Below the pieces are notes generated by a model. The model was given only the letters and a program-made list of their open reading frames with translations, was not told the origin of the DNA and made no database searches. Source: Woeseia sp. (GTDB lineage: Bacteria > Pseudomonadota > Gammaproteobacteria > Steroidobacterales > Woeseiaceae). Taken from it: a DNA stretch of 11,950 bases. Positions 1 to 7,217 of this stretch are shown here, piece after piece; position 1 is the first letter of the stretch; each line of letters begins with the position of its first letter. Made by a program: the position numbers and the translations under genes. The DNA lies in the NCBI GenBank assembly GCA_018701055.1, contig JABIUH010000085.1, positions 1 through 11,950 on the forward strand, given 5' to 3'.

Positions 1-1
1 A

Positions 2-2080
2 ATTCATGGTCGCGATCGACTCTTTACCGATTTTGCGCAGACACTGCCCGAGATTGTTTTGGTGCATGACGAACGTATTCTCCTGGCGAACGAGAGTGCT
101 GCTAGTCTGATTGGGCTGAATCCAGAACAGCTACAAGGTCGGGAAGTTGCGGATTTGGTGAAACCCGCCTACCGAGCGCTGTTTCGTAAGACGATGGCGA
201 AACACCTCAGCAATGAACCGGCCCCTGAGCGACTCGAGATTCAGCTAATCAATGGTGACGACGCCGGGCTGTGGGTCGAGGCACAAAGTGCGGTGGTGGA
301 ACATCATGGTAGTAACGCTATATTGACGATTGCGCGTGATGTAAGTCATCGCAAGAATCTGGAAGTTTCCCTCAGTCGTAGCAAACGTCAGGCGCAGTAC
401 ACGCTCGAATCCATTTCCGAAAGCGTGATTACAACTGACAACGAAGGCCGCATCGATTACATGAATCATGCCGCCGAAGCGATGCTAGGCGCAAACCGCG
501 ACGACGCCTCTGGTCATAAGACGGGAGAGCTGTTTTCTCTCATTGACGAGGTGGATCGGCGCGGCTTAGGTGATCCGGTTGAGCGATGTCTGTCAATTCG
601 ACGCAGAATCAATATGGGACGTAGAGCCGTGCTTGTTAGCCGGGACGGCGCCCACGAACATTCAATTGAGATTACAGCATCGCCAATCAAGGGCCCGGGA
701 AAAAGTATTTCCGGGACAGTCGTTGTTATTCACGACGTAAGTGAGATTCGCGGACTCACTCGCCAAATGAGCTACCAGGCCGCGCATGATGCACTGACTG
801 GTTTAATTAATCGCCGCGAGTTCGAGCGTCGCCTCGACGAAGAGATGGGTTCTGCGGTTGCCGAAGAGGCAAAACATATTCTCTTCTACATGGACCTCGA
901 TCGCTTCAAAGCGGTTAATGACAGCTGTGGCCACATGGCTGGCGATAACATGCTGCGTGAAGTCGCGACATTAATTCGCGATCAGGTGCGTGATTCAGAT
1001 TTTGTTGCTCGCCTGGGTGGAGATGAGTTTGGCACCCTCTTGGTTGGTTGTCCGATTGACAAAGCACAGCAAATTGCAGCTGACATTTGTAATGCTGTCG
1101 CAGGCTATCGATTCGTCTGGCAAGACAAGATTTTTAATATTGGAATTTCGATCGGCTTGGTCGAAATAAACGGCAGCAGCGGTTCGATGCAGGATCTGAT
1201 GAGCGCCGCGGACTCCGCCTGTTATGTTGCCAAGCAGCGAGGTCGAGGTCAGGTGCATGTGTACTCGGCACGTGATGAAGCCGTTGCACGCGAGCGTGGC
1301 GACATACAATGGTTACGCCGTTTGCAGGAAGCCTTGCACGACAGTAAATTCGAGCTTGCTGTTCAACCCATCCTCGCGACCGGCAGTGCCGATGCGTCTG
1401 GTCCCTCTGTCGAGGTGTTACTTCGTTTACCAGATGAGCGCGGACGCAGTCCAAACTCTGCTGATTTCCTGCGTTCGGCGGAACGTTATCAGTTGATGCC
1501 GCAGATCGATCGCTGGGTGGTCAATGCAGTTTTGGTCGCGATAAAGTCGGGCGAAATAAAGCTCGCAAGCAATCGCAGTTGCGCCATTAATATATCCGAG
1601 CAGACGCTCAGCGATGAGGGTTTCTTAAGTTTCGTTGTCGAGGCAATGGATCACTGTGGTGTCTCGCCAGCGGAAGTATGTTTCGAAGTTACCGAGAGCG
1701 CGATATCGACTAACGTCCAACATGGGCAACGATTTATAGAGGTCCTACACGGCATCGGTTGCGAATTCGCTTTGGACAACTTCGGTAGCGGCCTTGGAGC
1801 ATTTTCGAGCCTAAAAAACTTGCCAATCGACTATCTGAAAATTCACGGGAGCTACACGAACAACCTCGCGACTGATCAGGTTAATCAGGAAATGGTTTCG
1901 GCGATGATTAAGCTGGCACGCACGATGGACTTCAGGGTCGTTGCGGAGCAGGTTGAGGAGCAAGAAGACTTCGATTGGTTACGCTCAGTTGGTATCGATT
2001 TCGTGCAAGGCAATTTTATCGAGGCGCCCGCGATTTTGGGGACGGCGACGACGGGTAGTTATCGAATGTTGAATTCCTAG
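2..2080 (+). CDS. PAS-PAS-GGDEF-EAL c-di-GMP signalling protein, 5' end missing
   Basis: The frame is open from base 2, so the true start lies outside the window; a TTG at 59 is only an internal codon. Residues are numbered from base 2. An incomplete PAS domain covers about 1-115 and a second PAS about 130-250. The GGDEF domain covers about 260-425, with an intact GGDEF active site (339-343) and the product-inhibition site RxxD (R330, D333) five residues before it, so diguanylate cyclase activity is likely. The EAL domain covers about 435-680. Its motif is EVL (471-473), and N530, E562, D592, K613, E649 and Q669 are kept. However the usual DDFG is D592-N593-F-G, KID is K613-I-H615, and EGVE is E649-Q650-V-E. 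Phosphodiesterase activity is therefore doubtful. No membrane segment is visible in the part present; the missing N-terminus could hold a sensor or membrane domain. No strong + strand terminator follows. Confidence 0.93.
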   Translation: MHGRDRLFTDFAQTLPEIVLVHDERILLANESAASLIGLNPEQLQGREVADLVKPAYRALFRKTMAKHLSNEPAPERLEIQLINGDDAGLWVEAQSAVVEHHGSNAILTIARDVSHRKNLEVSLSRSKRQAQYTLESISESVITTDNEGRIDYMNHAAEAMLGANRDDASGHKTGELFSLIDEVDRRGLGDPVERCLSIRRRINMGRRAVLVSRDGAHEHSIEITASPIKGPGKSISGTVVVIHDVSEIRGLTRQMSYQAAHDALTGLINRREFERRLDEEMGSAVAEEAKHILFYMDLDRFKAVNDSCGHMAGDNMLREVATLIRDQVRDSDFVARLGGDEFGTLLVGCPIDKAQQIAADICNAVAGYRFVWQDKIFNIGISIGLVEINGSSGSMQDLMSAADSACYVAKQRGRGQVHVYSARDEAVARERGDIQWLRRLQEALHDSKFELAVQPILATGSADASGPSVEVLLRLPDERGRSPNSADFLRSAERYQLMPQIDRWVVNAVLVAIKSGEIKLASNRSCAINISEQTLSDEGFLSFVVEAMDHCGVSPAEVCFEVTESAISTNVQHGQRFIEVLHGIGCEFALDNFGSGLGAFSSLKNLPIDYLKIHGSYTNNLATDQVNQEMVSAMIKLARTMDFRVVAEQVEEQEDFDWLRSVGIDFVQGNFIEAPAILGTATTGSYRMLNS

Positions 2081-2346
2081 TATCCGAGTGTCGTCTAAGC
2101 TCTGTTGCTGACTGTGCACCTGCGCAGAAACGACAGCTAGCACTCGCGCCACTCTGGCCCTTGTCCTGATACTCATTTAGAGTCTCGTCCGTCGAGAACA
2201 TCAGTGAATCAAACGGGATACCGGCAAGCATCGAAAACGCCGTACCCGTTTGGGGCTGGCGGTTATTTTAATGGCAGGCAGCTGCCTTCAATACTGCCCA
2301 TTTGATTCCCCTATCCGCCGTTTCAGTAGCAGCGTAATTCGGATGC
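2081..2346. other. intergenic region with no convincing gene
   Basis: About 270 bases lie between the c-di-GMP gene and the terminator at 2347-2383. Short open frames exist on both strands, but none resembles a known protein or has a good ribosome binding site. An imperfect hairpin (arms near 2236-2247 and 2252-2264) is followed on the + strand by ATTTTA. It could be a weak terminator for the upstream gene, but it has an internal loop and a bulge, so I do not call it as one. Confidence 0.4.
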
Positions 2347-2383
2347 AAAAAAAAGGCCGCCGACTTTCGTCGTGCGGCCTTTT
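2347..2383 (-). terminator. Rho-independent terminator behind the pyrophosphatase remnant
   Basis: A stem is formed by GGCCGC (2355-2360) with GCGGCC (2374-2379), continued by CGAC (2361-2364) with GTCG (2369-2372), a TTTC loop and one bulged T. Eight A on the left (2347-2354) give a U8 tail on the - strand; four T on the right give a weaker tail on the + strand. It lies 23 bases beyond the stop codon of the hppA remnant, so it is probably that lost gene's own terminator. Confidence 0.85.
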
Positions 2384-2405
2384 GATTGGCTCGTGTCAAT
2401 TCAGA

Positions 2406-2675
2406 TCAAAGCAATGGCACCATCAACAGCGCTACGATGTTAATGATCTTGATCAACGGATTGATCGCCGGGCCAGCCGTATATTTGGACGGTTCGCCAA
2501 CGGTATCGCCGGTTACTGCCGCTTTGTGAGCGTCAAGGCCCTTGCCGCCGCAATTGCCGTCTTCGATGTACTTCTTGGCGTTATCCCATGCATCACCACC
2601 CGTGGTCATAGAGATAGCGACAAACAGGCTGGATACGATCGTGCGGAGGCGAAGGCCGCCAAGCGCCTTCGGCCC
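2406..2675 (-). pseudogene. C-terminal remnant of a second membrane pyrophosphatase
   Basis: About 89 codons in one frame match the last part of membrane-bound pyrophosphatases. The match runs from an ALGGL-like stretch near 2668, through the VAIS and DNAKKYIE motifs, to GDTVG and the final helix, and ends at TGA 2406-2408. An in-frame TAA lies just upstream (2679-2681), and about 600 N-terminal residues are absent, so it cannot work as a pump. Conserved positions are damaged: GDTVGDP reads GDTVGEP and KDT reads KYT. It is not a copy of the neighbouring hppA. Its tail (AHKAAVTGDTVG, TAGPAINPLIKIINIVALL) resembles the K+-independent class as I remember it, whereas the neighbour ends like plant-type K+-dependent enzymes. 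It keeps its own terminator. Confidence 0.85.
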
Positions 2676-2723
2676 GGTTTAAAGCGATCGCTCTACTTGA
2701 GGCGGACTGCCGCGCTACAGCGC

Positions 2724-2757
2724 AAAAAAAAGCCCGGCACACGGCCGGGCTTTTTTT
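2724..2757 (-). terminator. bidirectional Rho-independent terminator of hppA
   Basis: A perfect 7-bp GC stem, GCCCGGC (2732-2738) with GCCGGGC (2744-2750), has a 5-base loop. It is flanked by eight A (2724-2731) and seven T (2751-2757), so it has U tails on both strands. It lies 20 bases past the hppA stop codon and separates hppA from the remnant. Confidence 0.93.
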
Positions 2758-2777
2758 GGATCCGTTGGGCGTCGCTC

Positions 2778-4922
2778 CTACATGAACTTCAGCAGGATGC
2801 CGCCGTACTGTACGAAGAACGGTACGAAGACGAGCGACAGAATGGCCGACAACTTGATCAGGATATTCAGCGACGGACCGGACGTGTCCTTCAGAGGATC
2901 GCCCACCGTATCGCCAACCACCGCCGCCTTGTGAACTTCGGTGCCCTTGCCACCGAGATTGCCAGCTTCGATGTACTTCTTCGCGTTGTCCCAGGCGCCG
3001 CCGGAGTTTGACGCCGAGATCGCGAGAACGCCGCCGGTGACCAACGAGCCGGCCAGCAGTCCGGCCGTGGCCTGGATGCCGAACAGGAACCCGGTGGCGA
3101 GCGGTGCACCCATAATAAGGATGCCGGGCGCAACCATTTCGCGAATAGCAGCCTGTGTCGAGATCGCGACGCACCGTGCGTGGTCGGGATCGCTGGTGCC
3201 TTCCATGATGCCTGGATCCTCGCGGAACTGACGCCGCACTTCCTCGATCATCTTGAACGCGGCCGCGCCGACTGACTTCATCGTCATGGCCGAGAACAGC
3301 GCCGGCAGTACGGCACCGATGAACAGGCCGGTGAAGACCATTGGGTCGAGCAGGTTGATCGAGCCGAGAAGATCCGAGGTCGGGTCCTGTTCTTTCAGCA
3401 GCAGATCGGCGCGGGTCAGGAATGCGCCGAACAGGGCGAGCGACGTCAGTATGGCAGCGCCGATCGCGAAGCCCTTGCCGATGGCGGCTGTGGTGTTACC
3501 GGCCGAATCCAGGACGTCCGTGCGCTTTCGCACGTGTTCCGGCATGCCGGCCATCTCGGCGATTCCGCCCGCGTTGTCAGCCACCGGGCCGTAGGCGTCA
3601 ATCGTCAGCGCGATGACCAGGGTGCCCAGCATACCGAGCGAGGCAATTGCTATACCGTACATGCCGGCCAGCATCCACGGAATGTAGATGGCAAGGCCGA
3701 TCGCGAGATAAGGACCGACGGCGCTCTTGTAACCGAGTGCCAGTCCGAAAATGATGTTGGTTGCGGCACCGGTCTGGCAGGACTCGGCCACTTCACGAAC
3801 GGGGCTGTAGGCATCTGACGTGTAGTACTCGGTGAGCAGGCCCACGACGAGGCCGGCGATTAGTCCGGTCAGGAAGCACAGGTATACGCCGAGGGAGGTA
3901 TACCCGACGCCGGTGATTACGAACTCCGCCGGAATCAGCATGTCGGTCACGAAGTACATGACGACGGCCATAATTGCGCTCGATATGATCAGCATGCGTT
4001 TCAGCGCCGGGCCCACCTGGGCTTCGGTGTTGACGCGGACCATCAGCATCGTCATCAGGCTGACCGGAATGCCGATCGCCGAGATGACAATTGGATACAG
4101 CAGCGCATCGACGTTGCCGCCAAAGGCAATCGCGCTGATGACCATGGCGGCACAGGTGCTCTCCGCACAGGAGCCGAAGAGGTCAGCGCCCATACCGGCG
4201 ACGTCACCGACGTTGTCGCCAACGTTGTCAGCGATAACGGCCGGGTTACGCGGATCGTCTTCCGGAATTCCCGCCTCGACCTTGCCAACGAGGTCGGCGC
4301 CAACATCGGCTGCTTTCGTGAAGATGCCGCCGCCCACGCGCGCGAACAGAGCGATGGCGGAACCGCCAAGGCCAAAGCCGGCAATCACTTCCATCAATAC
4401 GTGCGGTGGCAGATCGTCCGGCAGTACATATTTGAGGCCGAGGTAGATCAGCAGCATGCCAAGCGAGGCTAAGCTGACCAGCGCGAAGCCCATAACGGCG
4501 CCGGAGTGCAGCGCGAGATTGAACGCGCTGGAGAGCGACTGGTTGGCCGAGACCGTCGTGCGAACGTTGCCCGCGGTCGCGATCTTCATGCCAATGTAGC
4601 CACTGGCGATCGAGATGATCGCGCCGAAAATGAACGCGACGGCCGTGTAGATGCCTTCATTGACGTTCTCGGTGTGTTGATCATCGATCAGGAGGGCGAT
4701 GACGATGCCGAACAGGACCATGAAGATGGCCATGAACTTGTATTCCTCCTTGAGGAACGCCATCGCTCCATCGGCGATCGCCGCATGAATCTTGCGCAGT
4801 TTGCCGCGCGTGTCGGCGTCTTCGACACCCATATCGATCGCAACGCGGCTGACCGAGCGCGAGTAGTAAAAGGCCACAACGAGTCCGCAAAGGGACAGGA
4901 CCAGGATAATTGCAACTGACAT
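2778..4922 (-). CDS. hppA: membrane-bound ion-translocating pyrophosphatase, K+-dependent type
   Basis: This integral inner-membrane enzyme couples hydrolysis of PPi to Pi with ion pumping, or runs in reverse. At 714 residues it has normal family length, with about 16 hydrophobic segments throughout. The signature DVGADLVGKVE is at 207-217, followed by the Asp-rich loop ADNVGDNVGDVAGMGADLFGS (231-251), DNAKKYIE (645-652) and GDTVGDPLKDT (670-680). GNTTAAIGKG (475-484) has Ala479 and Gly482, where K+-independent enzymes have Lys and Thr, so K+ activation is predicted. Glu254 sits in SCAES, as in plant H+-pumps; H+ is the likely ion, but Na+ cannot be excluded. I chose ATG 4922 because the hydrophobic N-terminus begins there and GGAG (4934-4937) lies upstream; a start at 4982 would add 20 non-family residues. 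It lies downstream of pfp on the same strand. Two sampled 60-base lines have 36 and 37 G+C, against 30 and 29 in pfp. Confidence 0.97.
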   Translation of the reverse strand: MSVAIILVLSLCGLVVAFYYSRSVSRVAIDMGVEDADTRGKLRKIHAAIADGAMAFLKEEYKFMAIFMVLFGIVIALLIDDQHTENVNEGIYTAVAFIFGAIISIASGYIGMKIATAGNVRTTVSANQSLSSAFNLALHSGAVMGFALVSLASLGMLLIYLGLKYVLPDDLPPHVLMEVIAGFGLGGSAIALFARVGGGIFTKAADVGADLVGKVEAGIPEDDPRNPAVIADNVGDNVGDVAGMGADLFGSCAESTCAAMVISAIAFGGNVDALLYPIVISAIGIPVSLMTMLMVRVNTEAQVGPALKRMLIISSAIMAVVMYFVTDMLIPAEFVITGVGYTSLGVYLCFLTGLIAGLVVGLLTEYYTSDAYSPVREVAESCQTGAATNIIFGLALGYKSAVGPYLAIGLAIYIPWMLAGMYGIAIASLGMLGTLVIALTIDAYGPVADNAGGIAEMAGMPEHVRKRTDVLDSAGNTTAAIGKGFAIGAAILTSLALFGAFLTRADLLLKEQDPTSDLLGSINLLDPMVFTGLFIGAVLPALFSAMTMKSVGAAAFKMIEEVRRQFREDPGIMEGTSDPDHARCVAISTQAAIREMVAPGILIMGAPLATGFLFGIQATAGLLAGSLVTGGVLAISASNSGGAWDNAKKYIEAGNLGGKGTEVHKAAVVGDTVGDPLKDTSGPSLNILIKLSAILSLVFVPFFVQYGGILLKFM

Positions 4923-5103
4923 ATTGATTGTTACTCCGTCATTGTAGTTCGGCGGGAGAGGACTCGGCACACATGGCTGCAAGGTGCTGCACCTTAGCTA
5001 TGTAGAACGCGTTCGGGATCCTCTCACCGAATGAATTTTTTTCTTGCCGACCGCGCGGTAGTAAAGATTTTTCGTCCGCAGGCCAGTCTCGAAAGCGCGC
5101 GCA
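4923..5103 (-). promoter_or_regulatory. pfp-hppA spacer / possible hppA leader with three palindromes
   Basis: The 181-base spacer has no stem followed by a U-run on the - strand, so read-through from pfp is likely. It contains ACCGCGCGGT (5050-5059), GAACGCGTTC (5005-5014) and AAGGTGCTGCACCTT (4981-4995), each a perfect inverted repeat. They could be protein-binding sites or hairpins in a leader RNA. An extended -10-like TGGTATGAT lies on the - strand at 5103-5111, overlapping the pfp stop codon, but no good -35 accompanies it. A separate hppA promoter is only a possibility. I recognise no riboswitch class. Confidence 0.35.
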
Positions 5104-6369
5104 TCATACCACAAATTTAGTCTTTAGCCGCCTACGAACAGGCATGCTTTTAAGTGTGACGTAGTTCGGCAAGCCGTTGATATATGGAGGATAATCCTCG
5201 CCACGAATCAAGGGTTCTAGATAACGGCGGCCAGCAGCCGTAATTGAGAAGCCATCCTTGGAGATGTAGCGGCGGGGCAACATTTTTTCCTTGTTCGCAA
5301 TTCGAGCCAAAGGCGCCTTTTCGATCTTCCAGCGATAGGGATTATCAGAAACGCGTTTGATGACAGGCATGACCGCCGTTTCGCCGGCAAGCGCCATGCG
5401 GACCGCCGCCTGCCCAACAGCATAGGCCTGTTTGACATCAGTTGCGGACGCGATGTGCCGCGCAGAACGCTGCAAATAATCGGCGACTGCATAATGAAAT
5501 TTGAAGCCCAGCTTGTCACGAACCATATTGGCGACAACCGGCGCGACGCCTCCGAGCTGTGCATGGCCGAACGCATCGACGGTGCCGGCCTCTGCTAGGA
5601 ATTTGCCGTTGGCATACCGCGCACCCTCGCTGACCACGATGACGCAATAGCCGTAATCTTTGACGCATGCTTTGACACGCTTCAAGAAGGCACTTTTGTT
5701 AAATGGAATTTCGGGAAACAAAATGATGTGTGGAGGTTCATGTGCCGCGCCCGAGCCTGCGAGTCCGCCTGCTGCCGCTATCCACCCAGCGTGCCTACCC
5801 ATAACTTCAAGGACGAATACCTTCGTTGAAGTTTCCGCCATTGATAAGACGTCCAATGCGGCTTCTTTTGTCGATACGGCGACATATTTGGCGACTGACC
5901 CAAAACCAGGGCAGTTGTCGGTTATGGGCAAATCGTTGTCGACTGTTTTAGGAATTCCGAGACAGGTAACCGGGTAACCCATACTTTTTGATATGAGGGA
6001 TACTTTGTGGGCGGTATCCATTGAGTCGTTACCGCCGTTATAGAAGAAATAGGCGATGTCGTGGGCCTTAAATACCTCAATCAAACGTTCGTATTCGGCG
6101 CGATTTTCCTCGAGGCCTTTGAGCTTATATCGGGCGGAGCCAAAAGCGCCGCCAGGCGTGTGTTTTAGCCCCGTGATGGTTCGCGCAGATTCGCGACTCG
6201 TATCGATCATGTTTTCGGTTAGCGCACCGATGATCCCATTTTTGCCAGCATAGACATTAGCAATACGATTCTTGTGTTTGCGAGCGGTTTCAATGACGCC
6301 ACAGGCGGAGGCGTTGATGACGGCCGTGACGCCGCCGGACTGAGCGTAAAATGCGTTCTTCTTCGACAT
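5104..6369 (-). CDS. pfp: pyrophosphate-dependent 6-phosphofructokinase
   Basis: This cytoplasmic enzyme converts fructose 6-phosphate and PPi to fructose 1,6-bisphosphate and Pi, reversibly. It has 421 residues. GGNDSMDT (112-119) has Asp115 where ATP enzymes have Gly (GGDGS), and Lys141 in PKTVDND (140-146) replaces the ATP-type Gly; both mark PPi use. MGRHAGWIA (190-198) and the phosphate/substrate region SGG (11-13) are also present. Asn114 for the usual Asp is, as I recall, normal in this roughly 420-residue PPi-PFK group. ATG 6369 is chosen because the family begins with the SKKNAFYAQSGG stretch and AGAGG (6380-6384) lies 10 bases upstream; the longer open frame to 6687 runs into adk and is not family-like. 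In Methylococcus capsulatus pfp is reported to be cotranscribed with a V-type pyrophosphatase gene, and the same order is seen here. Confidence 0.96.
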   Translation of the reverse strand: MSKKNAFYAQSGGVTAVINASACGVIETARKHKNRIANVYAGKNGIIGALTENMIDTSRESARTITGLKHTPGGAFGSARYKLKGLEENRAEYERLIEVFKAHDIAYFFYNGGNDSMDTAHKVSLISKSMGYPVTCLGIPKTVDNDLPITDNCPGFGSVAKYVAVSTKEAALDVLSMAETSTKVFVLEVMGRHAGWIAAAGGLAGSGAAHEPPHIILFPEIPFNKSAFLKRVKACVKDYGYCVIVVSEGARYANGKFLAEAGTVDAFGHAQLGGVAPVVANMVRDKLGFKFHYAVADYLQRSARHIASATDVKQAYAVGQAAVRMALAGETAVMPVIKRVSDNPYRWKIEKAPLARIANKEKMLPRRYISKDGFSITAAGRRYLEPLIRGEDYPPYINGLPNYVTLKSMPVRRRLKTKFVV

Positions 6370-6430
6370 TGGATGCGAACCTCTATCTGGTTTGAAATCG
6401 AGGGGAAGCATAGCGGAAACGGTCCGCGGG

Positions 6431-6460
6431 ATCATCGTTCGGCGCTGCTGAGAATGACAA
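6431..6460 (-). promoter_or_regulatory. candidate sigma70 promoter for pfp
   Basis: On the - strand TTGTCA (6455-6460) is followed after 18 bases by GATGAT (6431-6436), 5/6 and 4/6 matches to consensus. A second possible -10, TATGCT (6407-6412), lies nearer the gene but lacks a -35. The pfp start is 61 bases downstream of the first -10. Confidence 0.4.
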
Positions 6461-6489
6461 TTGACGTCTCTGCAGTTTTCCTCTAGCTT
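6461..6489 (+). promoter_or_regulatory. candidate sigma70 promoter for adk
   Basis: TTGACG (6461-6466) is followed after 17 bases by TAGCTT (6484-6489). The -35 is a 5/6 match and the -10 is weak (3/6). It directly abuts the -35 of the divergent pfp candidate, so the two promoters would stand back to back. The adk ATG is 41 bases beyond the -10. Confidence 0.42.
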
Positions 6490-6530
6490 ACCGCCCGAAC
6501 GGATTCCTGCATTCGCGAGTGAGTGGACAA

Positions 6531-7190
6531 ATGCGCATTGTATTGTTGGGGGCCCCGGGCTCTGGAAAAGGCACTCAGGCCAAGACCCTAATGGCGGAGA
6601 AAAATATCCCGCAAATATCGACCGGCGACATGCTGCGCGCGGCCGTAAGCGCCGGCAGCTGCTTCGGCTTGCAGGCGAAATCCACAATAGATGCGGGCAA
6701 TCTTGTTTCGGATGACATAATGCTTGGCGTCATCAGTGAGCGTTTAGGCCAACCTGACGCCCAAGACGGTTTTATCCTCGATGGTTTTCCACGGACAGAG
6801 CAACAGGCCTTCGATCTTAGCGATTTGCTTGATCAGCTTGACCAGCCGCTGGATGCGGCGGTGTTGATGGACGTCGGATTCGATATTTTGATGAAACGCC
6901 TGACCGGCCGACGCACCTGCTCGCTAACCGGCAAGCTCCTGAATATCTACTATTCGTCACAGGCAGAGCTAGATGAGTGCTTAGATGCAGGCGGCGAGCT
7001 AATTCATCGCTTGGACGACAATGAAGAGGTCATTGAAAATCGCCTCGCTGTTTATCGGCGTAAGACCGAGCCATTGGTGGACTACTTTCGATCGCGGGGT
7101 AAATTGGTGACAGTTGATGCTGATGGCACCATCGATGAAGTTTATGACCGATTTAGAAAAGTGTTAGGCATGGATGTCGGTTCTGACTAG
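6531..7190 (+). CDS. adk: adenylate kinase
   Basis: This cytoplasmic enzyme interconverts ATP + AMP and 2 ADP. It has 219 residues, the size of the long (LID-containing) bacterial form. The P-loop GAPGSGKGT is at 7-15, the AMP-binding start STGDMLRAA at 30-38 and DGFPRT at 84-89. The LID follows GRR (126-128). Its four zinc-Cys positions read C130, T133, C150 and A153, so half of the Cys4 site is missing and structural zinc binding is unlikely in the usual way. ATG 6531 gives the family start MRIVLLGAPG, preceded by a GAGTGGA stretch that can serve as ribosome binding site; a GTG at 6519 would add four residues. It is divergent from pfp and convergent with rnd. Confidence 0.96.
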   Translation: MRIVLLGAPGSGKGTQAKTLMAEKNIPQISTGDMLRAAVSAGSCFGLQAKSTIDAGNLVSDDIMLGVISERLGQPDAQDGFILDGFPRTEQQAFDLSDLLDQLDQPLDAAVLMDVGFDILMKRLTGRRTCSLTGKLLNIYYSSQAELDECLDAGGELIHRLDDNEEVIENRLAVYRRKTEPLVDYFRSRGKLVTVDADGTIDEVYDRFRKVLGMDVGSD

Positions 7191-7217
7191 ACAATGTGGC
7201 TGGCTTTATTGCTAGTC
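7185..7217 (+). terminator. hairpin spanning the convergent ends of adk and rnd
   Basis: GACTAG (7185-7190) pairs with CTAGTC (7212-7217), and CAAT (7192-7195) with ATTG (7208-7211), leaving one bulged A and a 12-base loop. On the + strand GTTTTCC follows, a short U-run. The outer stem is AT-containing and no U-run follows on the - strand, so termination is plausible for adk and poor for rnd. Confidence 0.4.

Noticed and set aside
2016..2231. A 71-codon open frame on the - strand beside the c-di-GMP gene.
   Set aside because: It overlaps the end of that gene antisense, has no convincing ribosome binding site, and its product is not recognisable.
2684..2723. Palindromes GCGATCGC and GCGCTACAGCGC just before the hppA terminator.
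   Set aside because: They are short, single-copy in the window and without context that gives them a role.
2250..3011. A 253-codon open frame on the + strand across both terminators and the hppA end.
   Set aside because: It reads through two strong terminators and is antisense to two pyrophosphatase sequences; the protein has the repeated look of that shared homology.
2593..4446. Several long open frames antisense to or overlapping hppA (for example 2593-3174 on -, 3832-4446 on +).
   Set aside because: They are shadows of a G+C-rich membrane gene; their translations are Arg-, Pro- and Ser-rich and resemble nothing, while the hppA frame has clear family motifs.
6370..6687. N-terminal extension of pfp by 106 residues.
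   Set aside because: It overlaps adk and its promoter region, is not family-like, and the ATG at 6369 has a ribosome binding site and the family N-terminus.
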